Origin: Mycoplasmataceae bacterium UBA3729 | GTDB taxonomy: Bacteria > Bacillota_I > Bacilli_A > Mycoplasmatales > Mycoplasmoidaceae | DNA: 64,000 nt | Direction: 5' to 3' | Assembly: GCA_002372615.1 (NCBI GenBank) | Contig: DFHG01000009.1 | Span: 186,001-250,000 of the forward strand | Part shown: positions 1 through 8,751 of the stretch, piece after piece | Layout: each line of letters opens with the position of its first letter | Numbering within the stretch: the first letter of the stretch is position 1 | Program-made: the position numbers and the translations under genes | Notes under the pieces: model-generated | The model's database searches: none | Seen by the model: only the letters and a program-made list of their open reading frames with translations | Told to the model about the DNA's origin: nothing

Positions 1-1
1 A

Positions 2-1132
2 ATTAATAAAAAGCAAGCAATACTAATTGGTAAAACTAATCTTGATGAATTTGGTTTAGGTGATAGCGGAACATATTCAGCATTTGGTGATGTAACTAAT
101 TTTTATGATAATAGATGTATTACTGGTGGTAGTTCTTCAGGAAGTGTAAATGCTATTGCAGCAAATACATGTTTTTTTTCTATTGGAACTGATACTGGTG
201 ATTCTTCTCGAAGACCAAGTACATACTTAGGTGTTGTTGGTTTTAAGCCATCATATGGTTTAATTTCACGATATGGTGTTTTACCTTATGCCCCTTCATT
301 AGACACAGTTGGTATTATTGCCAATTATGTTACTGATATTGCTATTGTTGCAGATGCAATAATTAAATTTGATGAAAAAGATTACACTAGTCAAAATATT
401 AAATTTGATGGTTTTTTAAAAAGTTTAAAACCAATTGAAAAAATTAGATTTAGTGTGATTAAAGACATTGATAAATATCTTGAGAAAAATGCTGCTGCAA
501 GTTATTTTAAATCAATTGAATTAATTAAAAAACATGGGCATATCATTAATGAAGTAGAAATAGATTGGGCATTAGTTAGAATTATTCCAACAATTTATAA
601 GGTAATAAGTTGTGTTGAAGCTAAAAGTTGTTATGCAAATTTAACAGGTATTACTTTTGGTAAAAATTTTGATGATATTAGTGGTTTTGAGAAAATTATT
701 ACAAATAATCGTACAAAAGGTTTCGGTAATCAATTTAAACGACGTTTAATAATTGGTGGTTTTTCTACATATAAAGAAAATTACCATGATGTTTATAAAT
801 TAGCTTCTAAATTTAGAACATTAATTATTCAACAGGTTAATAAATTATTAGCAAATAATGATGCATTTATTTTACCAGGAACTTCTTCTACTGCTCCATT
901 AATAAGTGATGTAAAAAATGGAAAATTTAAAACAAATGAAGCAGATGATATTGTGCAGTTAAGTAATTTCGCTTCCACTCCTTCTATTTCTATTCCTACT
1001 GAATTTATTGGTAAATTACCATATGGGATCAATATTTCTACGCATATTAATGATGATCAAAAGTTATTAAATATTGCACTTACATTAGAAGAAATATTTA
1101 AATTTCATAAAGAGGTAAAAAACAATGATTAG
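2..1132 (+). CDS. gatA: Asp/Glu-tRNA amidotransferase subunit A (5' end outside window)
   Basis: GatA is the amidase subunit of GatCAB, which converts Glu-tRNA(Gln), and in many bacteria Asp-tRNA(Asn), to the amide form using ammonia from glutamine. The open frame enters at base 2 and gives about 376 residues; a full GatA has about 480, so roughly the first 100 residues, including the catalytic Lys, lie upstream. The amidase signature is visible: TGGSSSGS (cis-Ser region), then GTDTGDSSRRP, aligned to the usual SDTGGSIRQP, with the nucleophilic Ser kept but the preceding Gly replaced by Asp. The stop overlaps the gatB start by 8 bases, so the two genes are co-translated. Family assignment is certain. 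Confidence 0.95.
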   Translation: MNKKQAILIGKTNLDEFGLGDSGTYSAFGDVTNFYDNRCITGGSSSGSVNAIAANTCFFSIGTDTGDSSRRPSTYLGVVGFKPSYGLISRYGVLPYAPSLDTVGIIANYVTDIAIVADAIIKFDEKDYTSQNIKFDGFLKSLKPIEKIRFSVIKDIDKYLEKNAAASYFKSIELIKKHGHIINEVEIDWALVRIIPTIYKVISCVEAKSCYANLTGITFGKNFDDISGFEKIITNNRTKGFGNQFKRRLIIGGFSTYKENYHDVYKLASKFRTLIIQQVNKLLANNDAFILPGTSSTAPLISDVKNGKFKTNEADDIVQLSNFASTPSISIPTEFIGKLPYGINISTHINDDQKLLNIALTLEEIFKFHKEVKNND

Positions 1133-2558
1133 CAATTTCATACCGGTTATCGGAATAGAAGTGCATTGTCAACTTAATACAAAAGCAAAAATGTTTTCTG
1201 ATGCAAAACATAATAATGATGATCCTGTGAATACAAATATTAGTCCTATTGATTTAGGTTTACCTGGAACATTACCAACTGTTAATAAATTTGCAGTAAG
1301 TAAAGCAATTAGGTTAGCTCATCTTTTACATATGGAAATTGATCATATTTTAAGATTTGATCGTAAAAATTATTTTTATCAAGATTTACCAAAAGGTTAT
1401 CAGATAACTCAACAATTTTATCCAATTGGGAAAAATGGATATATCGAAATAGGTAACAATAAAAAAATTCGTATTCAAAGAATTCATATTGAAGAAGATA
1501 CGGCAAAAGAAATGAATGTTAATGGTCATATTCATTTAGATTACAATCGTGCTGGTGTACCATTGATTGAAATTGTTTCTGAACCAGATATTCATTCAGC
1601 AGAAGAAGCGGTTTCATATTTAGTTAATTTAAAAAGATTATTAGTGTTCATGAATATATCAGATGGAAAAATGGAAAATGGTTCTTTAAGAGCAGATATT
1701 AATGTTTCATTATCAATTTTTGGATCTGATAAAAAGAACCAACGCGTAGAGATTAAAAATGTTAATTCATTTGCTAATATTGCAAAAGCAATAAACTATG
1801 AAATTGAGAGACAAAGTGAATTGTTATTATTGAATAAAAAAATTGATGAAGTTACTTTGAAATGAAATGAACAAACTAAAACAACTGAATTTATAAGATC
1901 TAAATTAAAAGAAGACCAATATTCATATCAAGTTGAACCTAACATTCTTCCTATTAAGTTGGACAATCAATTTTTAAAAGAATCAATACAGATAAATGAG
2001 AAAACACCAAATGAAATTAAAGAGAATTATTCAAAATTAGGTGTTTCTGAAAAAATGATTGATCAATTATTAGATGATTATGATTTATATAAGATTTTTG
2101 ATTATGTTTTTTGTTCAACTAAATCAATTAATTTGACTATTACTTGGATATTAGTAGAGTTAGTTTCATTCTTGAAAAATCATAATTTTTCGATGAATTG
2201 AGTTGATAATAAAAAAATTAATTTAATCATTAAATTATTGGGATTACTAGAATCTAATAAAATTAATGGAAAACAAGCAAAAATTATTTTTCCAATAATG
2301 TTGCTAGAAATCAAAGAGCCTTTGATTATTATGAAAGAAAAAAATATGGTACAAATCACTGATGAAAAAGTTTTAACTGATTTATTAAATAAAATCATTG
2401 ATCAAAACATTAATATGCTTAGCAATTATAATAATCGTAGTGAACGTGTATTGAAGTTTTATTTAGGAATGTTAATGAAAGAAACTAATGGCCAAGCTAA
2501 TCCAAATATTGCAAATAAAATTCTTATAAAATTGATAAAAAATAGGATTAATAAATAA
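1125..2558 (+). CDS. gatB: Asp/Glu-tRNA amidotransferase subunit B
   Basis: GatB is the kinase/transamidase subunit of GatCAB that activates the mischarged tRNA and passes ammonia from GatA to it. The 477-residue product is full length for the family. It starts IPVIGIEVHCQLNTKAKMFS and carries the GatB signature MENGSLRADINVS near residues 182-194; the C-terminal part is the tRNA-binding GatB/YqeY helical domain. Two in-frame TGA codons (bases 1863-1865 and 2199-2201) are read as Trp. The start at 1125 is chosen because GAGG lies just upstream and it overlaps gatA. The stop overlaps the following kinase start as TAATG. Confidence 0.97.
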
Positions 2559-3697
2559 TGGATAAAGATCAAAAAATAGATAATGAATTTTTAATATTAG
2601 AAACTGGAAATATTATTTTTGATCAATACAGAGTAATTAGAAAAATTGGTGTCGGTGGAATGTTTTCCACAATATATCTTGTTGAAAACATACAAAAAAA
2701 AGATGATTTATATGTAGTTAAAGTTATTAATAGAACACAAAACATAACAGATTCTGCATGGGAAAGATTCAATAATGAATGTTTAACATCAATTAGAGTA
2801 AATAAATGTAATAATGTTGTTAAGACATTAAGGATTTATAAATATCCTAATAATAAAACAGTTATTATATTGATGGAATATGTAAATGGAAACTCATTAA
2901 GAGATATTATTAATCAAAAAGGAATGTTGACTCTTAATGAAAGCATTTATATTTTTAAAAAAATTTTATTTATTTTAAAAGAACTATATAGTTTTAATGA
3001 CAAAATTATTCATCGAGATTTAAAACCTGAAAATATTATGCTTTCAAAAGATTTATCTGAAGTCAAATTGATTGATTTTGGTATTTCGTCAGTTATTACA
3101 ACAAAAACTATAAATTCAGGTGCTAAAATTACAAATATATTAACAAATGAAGAGCAACTATATGGAACCTATCCATACATATCTCCACTATTATTAAAAT
3201 TTTATAAATCTCATAGTAATGAAAGGAATGAATATATTAACGAGAGATGTGATTTTTATTCAATTGGAGTTATTTTTTATGAAATGTTGACTGGTAACAA
3301 ACCATTTTTAGCATCAAATTATGATGATCAATCAATTATTAGTTTACCATTAACTTATGATTTGCCTCCGCTTGCTAAAATAAATCCTAAAATTTCTATT
3401 GCCATTGAAAATATTATTTTTAGATGTATTGCAAGCAAAGATATTGATTTGAAATTTTGTTACAAAAATGTTGATGAAATTATTGATGATATCAATAATG
3501 TTGAAAATGACAATATTAAAAATACAACTTTATTAAAACCATATAAAGAAAGAATATTTCAAAATAAAATTTTTAATGTTAATAATGAAGTAGCAAAAAT
3601 TAAATTTTATAATTCACCTTGATTTTTTTGGGCATTGTTTTTTATTGTAGTTGCTATAGGTGTTTTGGTAATAATTATTTTAACCAACAAATTTTAA
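2558..3697 (+). CDS. Membrane-anchored Ser/Thr protein kinase (PknB/PrkC-like)
   Basis: Eukaryotic-type protein kinase of 379 residues. Visible motifs are the glycine loop IGVGGMFSTIY (about residue 30), the ATP-binding Lys in VVKVI (about 55), the catalytic loop HRDLKPENIM (about 152) and the metal-binding DFG (about 172). Reading TGA at 3620-3622 as Trp adds a C-terminal hydrophobic segment (about residues 357-377) ending NKF, so the kinase faces the cytoplasm on a single tail anchor and has no extracellular PASTA domain. It is coupled to gatB by a TAATG overlap. The partner phosphatase (PrpC/Stp) usual beside such kinases is not in this window. Substrates are unknown. Confidence 0.9.
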
Positions 3698-4680
3698 TTT
3701 GATTCTATTACTTTGTAGTTTAAACATTGTTCTTTAATTTGATTGTAAACATCAATGTTATCAAGTAAATATTTTCTTACTAAATTTCTACCTTGTCCAA
3801 TTTTGATATCTTGAAAATAATATCATGAAGATTTTTTTTCAATAATCCCCACATCAAGTGCAAAATTAATTATTTCTAATGTATGATCAATTCCATGATC
3901 AAAATAAATATCAATAATTGTTTTATTTAATGGGGGAGCAAGTTTATTTTTAACAATTTTTGCCATTGTTCTTATTCCAATACACTCACTGCCTTCTTTT
4001 ATTAATTCAACTCGTCTTAATTCAATTCTAATTGATGAATAAAATTTAAGTGCTCTTCCACCAGAAGTAATTTCATTATTCCCATAAAATACACCAACTT
4101 TTTCTCGCAATTGATTAATGAAAATTATTGTAGTATTATATTTAGCTAATAATCCTTGAATAATTCTTAAACCTTTGGACATAATTCGTGCTTGTAAACC
4201 TATAGTCTGATCAGAAAATTTGCCATCAATTTCTGATTGAGGTACAAGTGCAGCAACTGAATCAACAACAATTAAATTAATCATTCCAGTCTTTATCAAT
4301 GCACTAATTAAATCAAATGTCTGTTCGCCAGAGTCAGGTTGAGCAAGAATTAATTTAGATAAATCAACACCATTAGCTTCACAATATTTTGCATCTAATG
4401 CATGTTCTAAATCAATATATGCACATCTCCCATTTATTTTTTGACAAGAAGCAATTGCTTGTAATGCTAATGTAGTTTTTCCTGATGATTCATTTCCAAA
4501 TATTTCAATGACTCTTCCTAGCGGATAACCATTGAGTCCTAAAATTTTATCTAATTGAATACTTCCACTAGAAATAACTTGAAAACTTTTATTATCATCA
4601 TTAAAATAAGTAATATAACCTTTTCCAAATTGTTTTTCAATTTGTTTAATTGCTTCATTAAGTAATTTATCTTGATCCAT
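3694..4680 (-). CDS. recA: Recombinase RecA
   Basis: RecA forms the strand-exchange filament on single-stranded DNA and drives recombinational repair. The product has 328 residues. Walker A GNESSGKT is at about residues 62-69, and IIVVDSVAALVPQSE and the loop-2 region with NQLREKVG are recognisable. An in-frame TGA (3823-3825) is Trp; after it the frame runs 42 more residues, through IGQGRNLVRKYL, to a TAA. That stop overlaps the kinase stop, sharing a TTAA at 3694-3697, so the two genes are convergent with no spacer. The C-terminal tail is short, as in other mycoplasma RecA proteins. Confidence 0.97.
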
Positions 4681-4729
4681 TTTGCCTCTACTTAATAATA
4701 TTCAAGAAAATCATAGTTTATAAAAAAAA

Positions 4730-5455
4730 TTATTTTTGGATTAATTCTAATAATTGTAATGTTAAACAAGCCACATAATAATTTTTCTTAATAGATATAA
4801 AAGCATTGCTTTCTTGGAAAAGAATAATTTCTGAAATTATTATTTCATAATTATTTTTTTCATTATTAAAATTATCAACTTCTTTTTTTAATTGATCATA
4901 TTTATTATTTAAATTTTTGAATCATTTTTTGTGTGTCCATTTTTTAGTTAATTCAATATTATTATGATATCCAGTTAATTTTATTTTTTCAGCAATTGAT
5001 TTTAAGTCTATATTAACAAAATCTTCGGATGAACATTTAAATTTATTAAATTTACATAAAATTAATATATTTCTAATAATTACAATAGCTACAAAACATA
5101 TTTCAACAAATAATGAAATAATAAGGTAAATAAGTCATAAATTATCATTTTTTATTAATATATAAAAATATGAACCAATTCCTATCGTTATAAAACCAAC
5201 ACTATTTAAAAAAACATCTAAAAATAAACTCTTATTAATAATATTAATTTTTTTAAAAATTAAATAACGATTAACACTATAAAAAATGCATAATTCTAAA
5301 ATTGCTAATCCAAAGATTATAAAACTAAAAATAATTAGAAATATTTGTGCAATTAACATAGTATTTACATTTAATATATTAGTTATATATAAAGATATAT
5401 AAAATAAACTTTTAATGTTGTATATTGACAAAAGTCATTTAATATTTTGATTCAA
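4730..5455 (-). CDS. Hypothetical four-helix membrane protein
   Basis: I do not recognise this family. The open frame, with TGA at 5135-5137 read as Trp, gives up to 241 residues. The N-terminal two thirds holds about four hydrophobic segments (starting near IAQIFLIIFSFIIFGLAIL, then GFITIGIGSYFYILI and WLIYLIISLFVEICFVAIV). The C-terminal part, from about residue 145, is hydrophilic and Lys/Asn-rich with coiled-coil character. No ATG precedes the first helix; the start is a guess between TTG at 5455 and TTG at 5431. It lies 49 bases downstream of recA on the same strand and reads away from the divergent tRNA-Leu. Confidence 0.65.
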
Positions 5456-5511
5456 CAGATTTATAATTTTTTAATAATTTAGAAAAATAAGAATAATTAT
5501 TTTTGATATTT

Positions 5512-5517
5512 TATACT
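5512..5517 (+). promoter_or_regulatory. Probable -10 box of tRNA-Leu
   Basis: TATACT lies 8 bases before the first base of the mature tRNA, the spacing expected if transcription begins at or next to the tRNA 5' end. No clear -35 element is seen. Confidence 0.5.
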
Positions 5518-5525
5518 ATTTATAT

Positions 5526-5610
5526 GCACATGTGGCGGAATTGGCATACGCGTTAGACTAAGGATCTAATTCTTAACGGAGTAAGGGTTCAAATCCCTTC
5601 ATGTGCACCA
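5526..5610 (+). tRNA. tRNA-Leu (anticodon AAG)
   Basis: An 85-base class II tRNA. The acceptor stem GCACATG/CATGTGC is perfect. The anticodon stem is TTAGA/TCTAA with loop CTAAGGA, which gives anticodon AAG. There is an extended variable arm and a T arm AGGG TTCAAAT CCCT, and the CCA end is encoded (5608-5610). A34 would have to be modified to inosine to read CUC or CUA as well as CUU. The foreign island begins right after it. Confidence 0.92.
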
Positions 5611-5651
5611 TCTCAAGTTTTCCAAGTTAATAACTTGTGAGAATACAGAAT

Positions 5652-5675
5652 AGTACTACATAGTAGTACTTTTTT
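5652..5675 (+). terminator. Intrinsic terminator after tRNA-Leu
   Basis: Perfect 8-bp stem AGTACTAC/GTAGTACT with a 3-base ATA loop followed by a run of Ts, 41 bases after the tRNA. It is in the orientation that would stop transcripts from tRNA-Leu entering the island. Confidence 0.8.
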
Positions 5676-5701
5676 GTTTATTTGGGCATCTTGTATTACT
5701 A

Positions 5702-5730
5702 GAAGAAAAGCCCAATTTATCAAAATGGGC
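5702..5730 (-). terminator. Possible terminator of the recombinase remnant
   Basis: On the minus strand GCCCATTTT-GAT-AAATTGGGC forms a 9-bp stem with one mismatch and is followed by TTTTCTTCT. It lies about 70 bases beyond the stop of the recombinase fragment and reads the same way. Confidence 0.5.
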
Positions 5731-5756
5731 AAAAATCGAACATTCGGCCAAGTAGA

Positions 5757-5795
5757 CCTCGACGCGACACGAAACCAACTCGAGTCGTTTCGAGG
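5757..5795. repeat. GC-rich imperfect inverted repeat
   Basis: Arms CCTCGACGCGAC (5757-5768) and GTCGTTTCGAGG (5784-5795) match at 10 of 12 positions around a 15-base centre. This is one of the most GC-rich 40-base stretches in the window. It lies 8 bases beyond the stop of the serine-recombinase fragment, where recombinase attachment sites are often found; that role is a guess. Confidence 0.45.
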
Positions 5796-5802
5796 TTCCC
5801 CT

Positions 5803-6360
5803 TTAACTATTAAAGTAAACACCAAAGTCCACATTATATAATTGTGCTCTCACTTTTATCTGATATTTGCTATTAAACGCTTTTGGTAAATTAAGCAAAT
5901 CTAAATCGCTGACGTTTTCGTTACCAATAATAAAGGTTAAATCGGTTCTTGATTTGATTACTACCTTTTTAAATAGTTTTTTGAAATTAGGATCATATTC
6001 GGTCATTGATAGTTTATCTACGATTTCCATTGATTCTTTAAGTAGTTTTTCATTGTTTTGATGTGTTAAAAGCCTATTTTCAAGGATTTCTTTCTCATTC
6101 ATGAGATTTTCTATCTGACCTGTGATTTCGTCACTTAATGCCTTATATGCATCATTGTGTTTGTCACTAATAGGTTGCAATTTTATCTTTCAATAAATCG
6201 ATTTGGCTATTAATTAATGCGATTTTGTCATTAACTTCTTAAAAAGTAGTGGATTTCCTTTAATTATCTTTATTTGCTCTAAGATGATGTTTTTCAAGTC
6301 ATGAATAAACACTGAATCACTTTCTCTACATTCCAGAGTTGACCGGTTCGAACCACATGT
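5803..6360 (-). pseudogene. Serine site-specific recombinase, C-terminal remnant (frameshifted)
   Basis: Three consecutive pieces on the minus strand read like the C-terminal half of a large serine recombinase: a Cys-containing segment (TCGSN...STLECRESDS, the end of a zinc ribbon), then a coiled coil (NDKIALINSQIDLLKDKIA; AYKALSDEITGQIENL), then the closing beta strand LFKKVVIKSRTDLTFIIGN. They lie in different frames with shifts near 6215 and 6180, and the catalytic N-terminal domain is missing, cut off at about 6360 where the NERD gene begins. This is a dead fragment of the enzyme that probably moved the island. Family identification is by pattern memory, not by alignment. Confidence 0.6.
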
Positions 6361-6366
6361 AAGGGT

Positions 6367-7128
6367 GTGCTTGATACATTCTTGAAAATGGTAGGTTTTA
6401 TTATAAAATTATTGATAGTTATGTGGTGGATTGCATTAGTCGTTGTTGCTGTAATAATTCTCATTATCATAATTGCAGTTGTTGTTTCTTCATCAAGAAA
6501 TGATCGAGGCGATTATGGAGATGGTGGTGGCACTCAAGTTGGAGGCGGTGAACATATTCCTTTCTTTACTCCTGCAAACGATAGAGCAGGAATGTGGGGA
6601 GAGAAATTAGTAAACTATCATTTAAGACTTCTTTTAAGAGAAGATGAGTATTTACTAGCAAATCTTCTTTTGCCTCTTAGAAATGGCCATAAAACTGAAA
6701 TAGACTGTGTTTTAATATCACACAAAGGAATCTTCTGTATCGAAACCAAAAACTGGGTAGGCCACATCATTGGAAACGATGATGACGAATACTGGCATCA
6801 AGAATATGATGATCCATATATGAGTGATAGAGATTACAAGAACCCAGTTAAACAAAATGAAGGTCACTGTGCAGTTCTTGAAAGAAGACTCCACAATAAT
6901 TATCAAGTGGATAACATAGTTATCTTCGCAGATTTGGAAGATGGCTGGGGAATTGAGTCTGATTATACTTTTACAGTTAGAAGCTTTAAAGATTATTATC
7001 GCAAACTTAATGATGGGGAATTAAATCCATCACAGATTAAAGCTGTTTATGAGATGCTTCTTCCTTTTGTAGCTTCTTCAGAAGAATTAGCAAAACATAG
7101 AGATGAAGTAAGAAGCAGATTTAATTAA
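6367..7128 (+). CDS. Membrane-anchored NERD (nuclease-related) domain protein
   Basis: A 253-residue protein: an N-terminal transmembrane segment (about residues 10-42, very hydrophobic), a Gly/Asp-rich linker, then a NERD domain (about 75-200). Domain hallmarks are GMWGEKLV, the acidic pair in KTEIDCVLISHKGIFCIETK, the NWVGHIIG strand and a KNPVKQNEGH motif. These resemble the D-ExK nuclease fold, so it may cut or bind DNA, but activity is unproven. The start is uncertain: GTG 6367 (used here), TTG 6382 or ATG 6388; AAGGG sits just upstream. All six Trp codons are TGG, marking it as foreign. NERD proteins often travel with plasmids and defence or mobility genes. Confidence 0.82.
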   Translation: MLDTFLKMVGFIIKLLIVMWWIALVVVAVIILIIIIAVVVSSSRNDRGDYGDGGGTQVGGGEHIPFFTPANDRAGMWGEKLVNYHLRLLLREDEYLLANLLLPLRNGHKTEIDCVLISHKGIFCIETKNWVGHIIGNDDDEYWHQEYDDPYMSDRDYKNPVKQNEGHCAVLERRLHNNYQVDNIVIFADLEDGWGIESDYTFTVRSFKDYYRKLNDGELNPSQIKAVYEMLLPFVASSEELAKHRDEVRSRFN

Positions 7129-7304
7129 CAAAAGTGTATTAACACTGCGTTGTACCAAAACTCCCAAATTATGGAGTTGCAAATACAAAATTGCATTGAT
7201 AGGTTTTAAATAGAAAAGTTGTTAAATAAACTTATAACTTTATTTTGGATAAACTCTCAAATTTTTAAGTCGATTTAACAATTTCTCTATTATAGAATTA
7301 AGTT

Positions 7305-7529
7305 ATGAAGAAAATTCCATACAAAGTTAGAACAGGCGTTGGTGTTGGCCTCATATTATGGTCAGTGGTTGCTGTTATCGCAACTATTGTTTGGGGTTCT
7401 TATGGAGCGCCTATTTGGGCACTGATTCTAATACCTATTGTTGCCATCATAATTTTAGTTATAGGTGTCATCTTTGTTCCAAGAACGAATGCAGATGGAA
7501 CCCAAATTGTTATAGAGAAAAAAGCCTAA
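7305..7529 (+). CDS. Small two-helix membrane protein, probably frameshifted
   Basis: Seventy-four residues: a basic start MKKIPYKVRTG, two hydrophobic helices (about 12-31 and 35-58) and a short tail ending VIEKKA. I do not recognise it. The final codons run through six As (GAG AAA AAA GCC TAA). Removing one A would join it to the next open stretch, KPKVKRPKTRKPKRY then a strongly acidic tail, up to base 7659, giving a protein of about 117 residues. All three Trp codons here are TGG. It lies between the NERD gene and the 328-residue gene on the same strand. Confidence 0.6.
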   Translation: MKKIPYKVRTGVGVGLILWSVVAVIATIVWGSYGAPIWALILIPIVAIIILVIGVIFVPRTNADGTQIVIEKKA

Positions 7530-7578
7530 AGTTAAAAGACCAAAAACAAGAAAGCCTAAAAGGTATAAGAAACCATTC

Positions 7579-7659
7579 ATGACTGACGAAGAATGGCGGG
7601 AGCAAGAAGAGGAAAATGACGAGATGATGTTTATCGAAGAAGTTGTGGAGAATGACTAA
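7579..7659 (+). CDS. Acidic 26-residue open frame, likely tail of the preceding gene
   Basis: ATG at 7579 opens MTDEEWREQEEENDEMMFIE and a few more residues to TAA 7657-7659. The same frame continues upstream as a basic stretch (RKKPKVKRPKTRKPKRYKK) with no start codon until a TAG. It therefore looks more like the natural C-terminus of the small membrane protein, disconnected by a one-base slip in the A run at 7518-7523, than a separate gene. Its end overlaps the region around the next gene's start. Confidence 0.4.
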   Translation: MTDEEWREQEEENDEMMFIEEVVEND

Positions 7660-7660
7660 A

Positions 7661-8644
7661 ATGAGTAAGACTTTTAAATTAGATAATGTTGAATACTGTA
7701 TTGTTAGAAAACCTTATACTAACAGTCCAATGATTGCCCGAGTGGATGGTTTACCTATTGAAAACAGAAAAGAAATATGCAGACGTTTTCTTAGGCTACA
7801 TGGGTGGACTAACGAAATGATGCCAAATAAAGTTATTACCAACACTTTAGAAAGAGAAATCAACAAGATTCTTAATGGTGAAGGAAATATTCCAGCTCCA
7901 AAATTAGAGAATACTTTAATCAAAAGTGGAGAATCTCATCAGCCAAGAGAAAGAAGCTTGTCTTACCGCGTTATTAATGAAACGGTTGATTTGACTGAAC
8001 ATGTAAGTAAATTTACTAAAGTTTATAATTACGATAAAAACGGAAGATATCATTCTTATGATCACATCAGAACAGCATTTTTATCTCTTAGAAAGGATGC
8101 CAGTCAAAGAGATTTGTTAACTCTACATCTTTATGCTTATTTAGCTAGTTGGGGAATGTTAAGAAACTCGTTCTTAATGCAAAAAGATTATAAGTTTTTA
8201 ACTCCTATAGTAGATATAATTTGCAAAGCAAAATATGAATCGCTAATCAATTATGATCCTTTTAATGATACCGGAACAAGTAACGCTAGATTGATTATGG
8301 AATTAGTCAACGAAATGCGAGGCTATTTCATTGGAAAAACATATTTTAAAGAAGGAAGTGACGAATTAAAAACAATTGATAATGTTACTGATACTTTAGT
8401 GACTAAAATTCTATTAGGAACTATAGGCTGTACCGTTGCTTATGATACTTATGTCAGAAAGGGATTAGCAAATCATAATCTCACTCAAAAAGTGGAAGTT
8501 AAATCTATCATGGAATTAAAGAGCTTTGCGCAGCACAACGAAACAGAGATCAAAGAAATTTTATCAAAACTAAACAATCTCTATACCCCTATGAAAATTA
8601 TTGATATGTATTTTTTCGAGGAAGGTTTTGACACTTTAAGGTAA
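7661..8644 (+). CDS. Unknown 327-residue cytoplasmic protein of the island
   Basis: I cannot assign a function. The protein has no membrane segment or signal. The N-terminal 60 residues (VRKPYTNSPMIARVDGL...RLHGWTNEMMPNK) look like a small separate domain; the rest is mostly helical. The striking part is LTLHLYAYLASWGMLRNSFL near residues 152-171, followed by TKILLGTIGCTVAYDTYVRKGL, which I half remember from unassigned proteins next to restriction or defence genes but cannot name. Start ATG 7661 has GTGGAG ten bases upstream; ATG 7652 is in frame but too close to it. Both Trp codons are TGG. No HD, nuclease or ATPase motif was found. Confidence 0.7.
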   Translation: MSKTFKLDNVEYCIVRKPYTNSPMIARVDGLPIENRKEICRRFLRLHGWTNEMMPNKVITNTLEREINKILNGEGNIPAPKLENTLIKSGESHQPRERSLSYRVINETVDLTEHVSKFTKVYNYDKNGRYHSYDHIRTAFLSLRKDASQRDLLTLHLYAYLASWGMLRNSFLMQKDYKFLTPIVDIICKAKYESLINYDPFNDTGTSNARLIMELVNEMRGYFIGKTYFKEGSDELKTIDNVTDTLVTKILLGTIGCTVAYDTYVRKGLANHNLTQKVEVKSIMELKSFAQHNETEIKEILSKLNNLYTPMKIIDMYFFEEGFDTLR

Positions 8645-8705
8645 AAAAATTTTACTCAATTTGTACGCTATATATAATCCTAGTTATCTAAAGTGTAAGT
8701 AATAT

Positions 8706-8751
8706 AAAACTCATAAACAACCTATCAAAACTCATTAAAACTCATAAACAA
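8706..8751. repeat. Direct repeat AAAACTCATAAACAA
   Basis: The 15-mer occurs exactly at 8706-8720 and 8737-8751, with a partial copy (AAAACTCAT) at 8727-8735. It lies just after the last gene of the island. Confidence 0.8.

Noticed and set aside
5613..5834. A 73-residue minus-strand open frame after the recombinase remnant
   Set aside because: It overlaps two hairpins and the end of the remnant in another frame; no domain or conserved motif is visible.
7358..7582. Alternative-frame 74-residue open frame in the island
   Set aside because: It overlaps the more credible membrane protein 7305-7529, is Cys/His rich in a shadow-like way and has no start signal.
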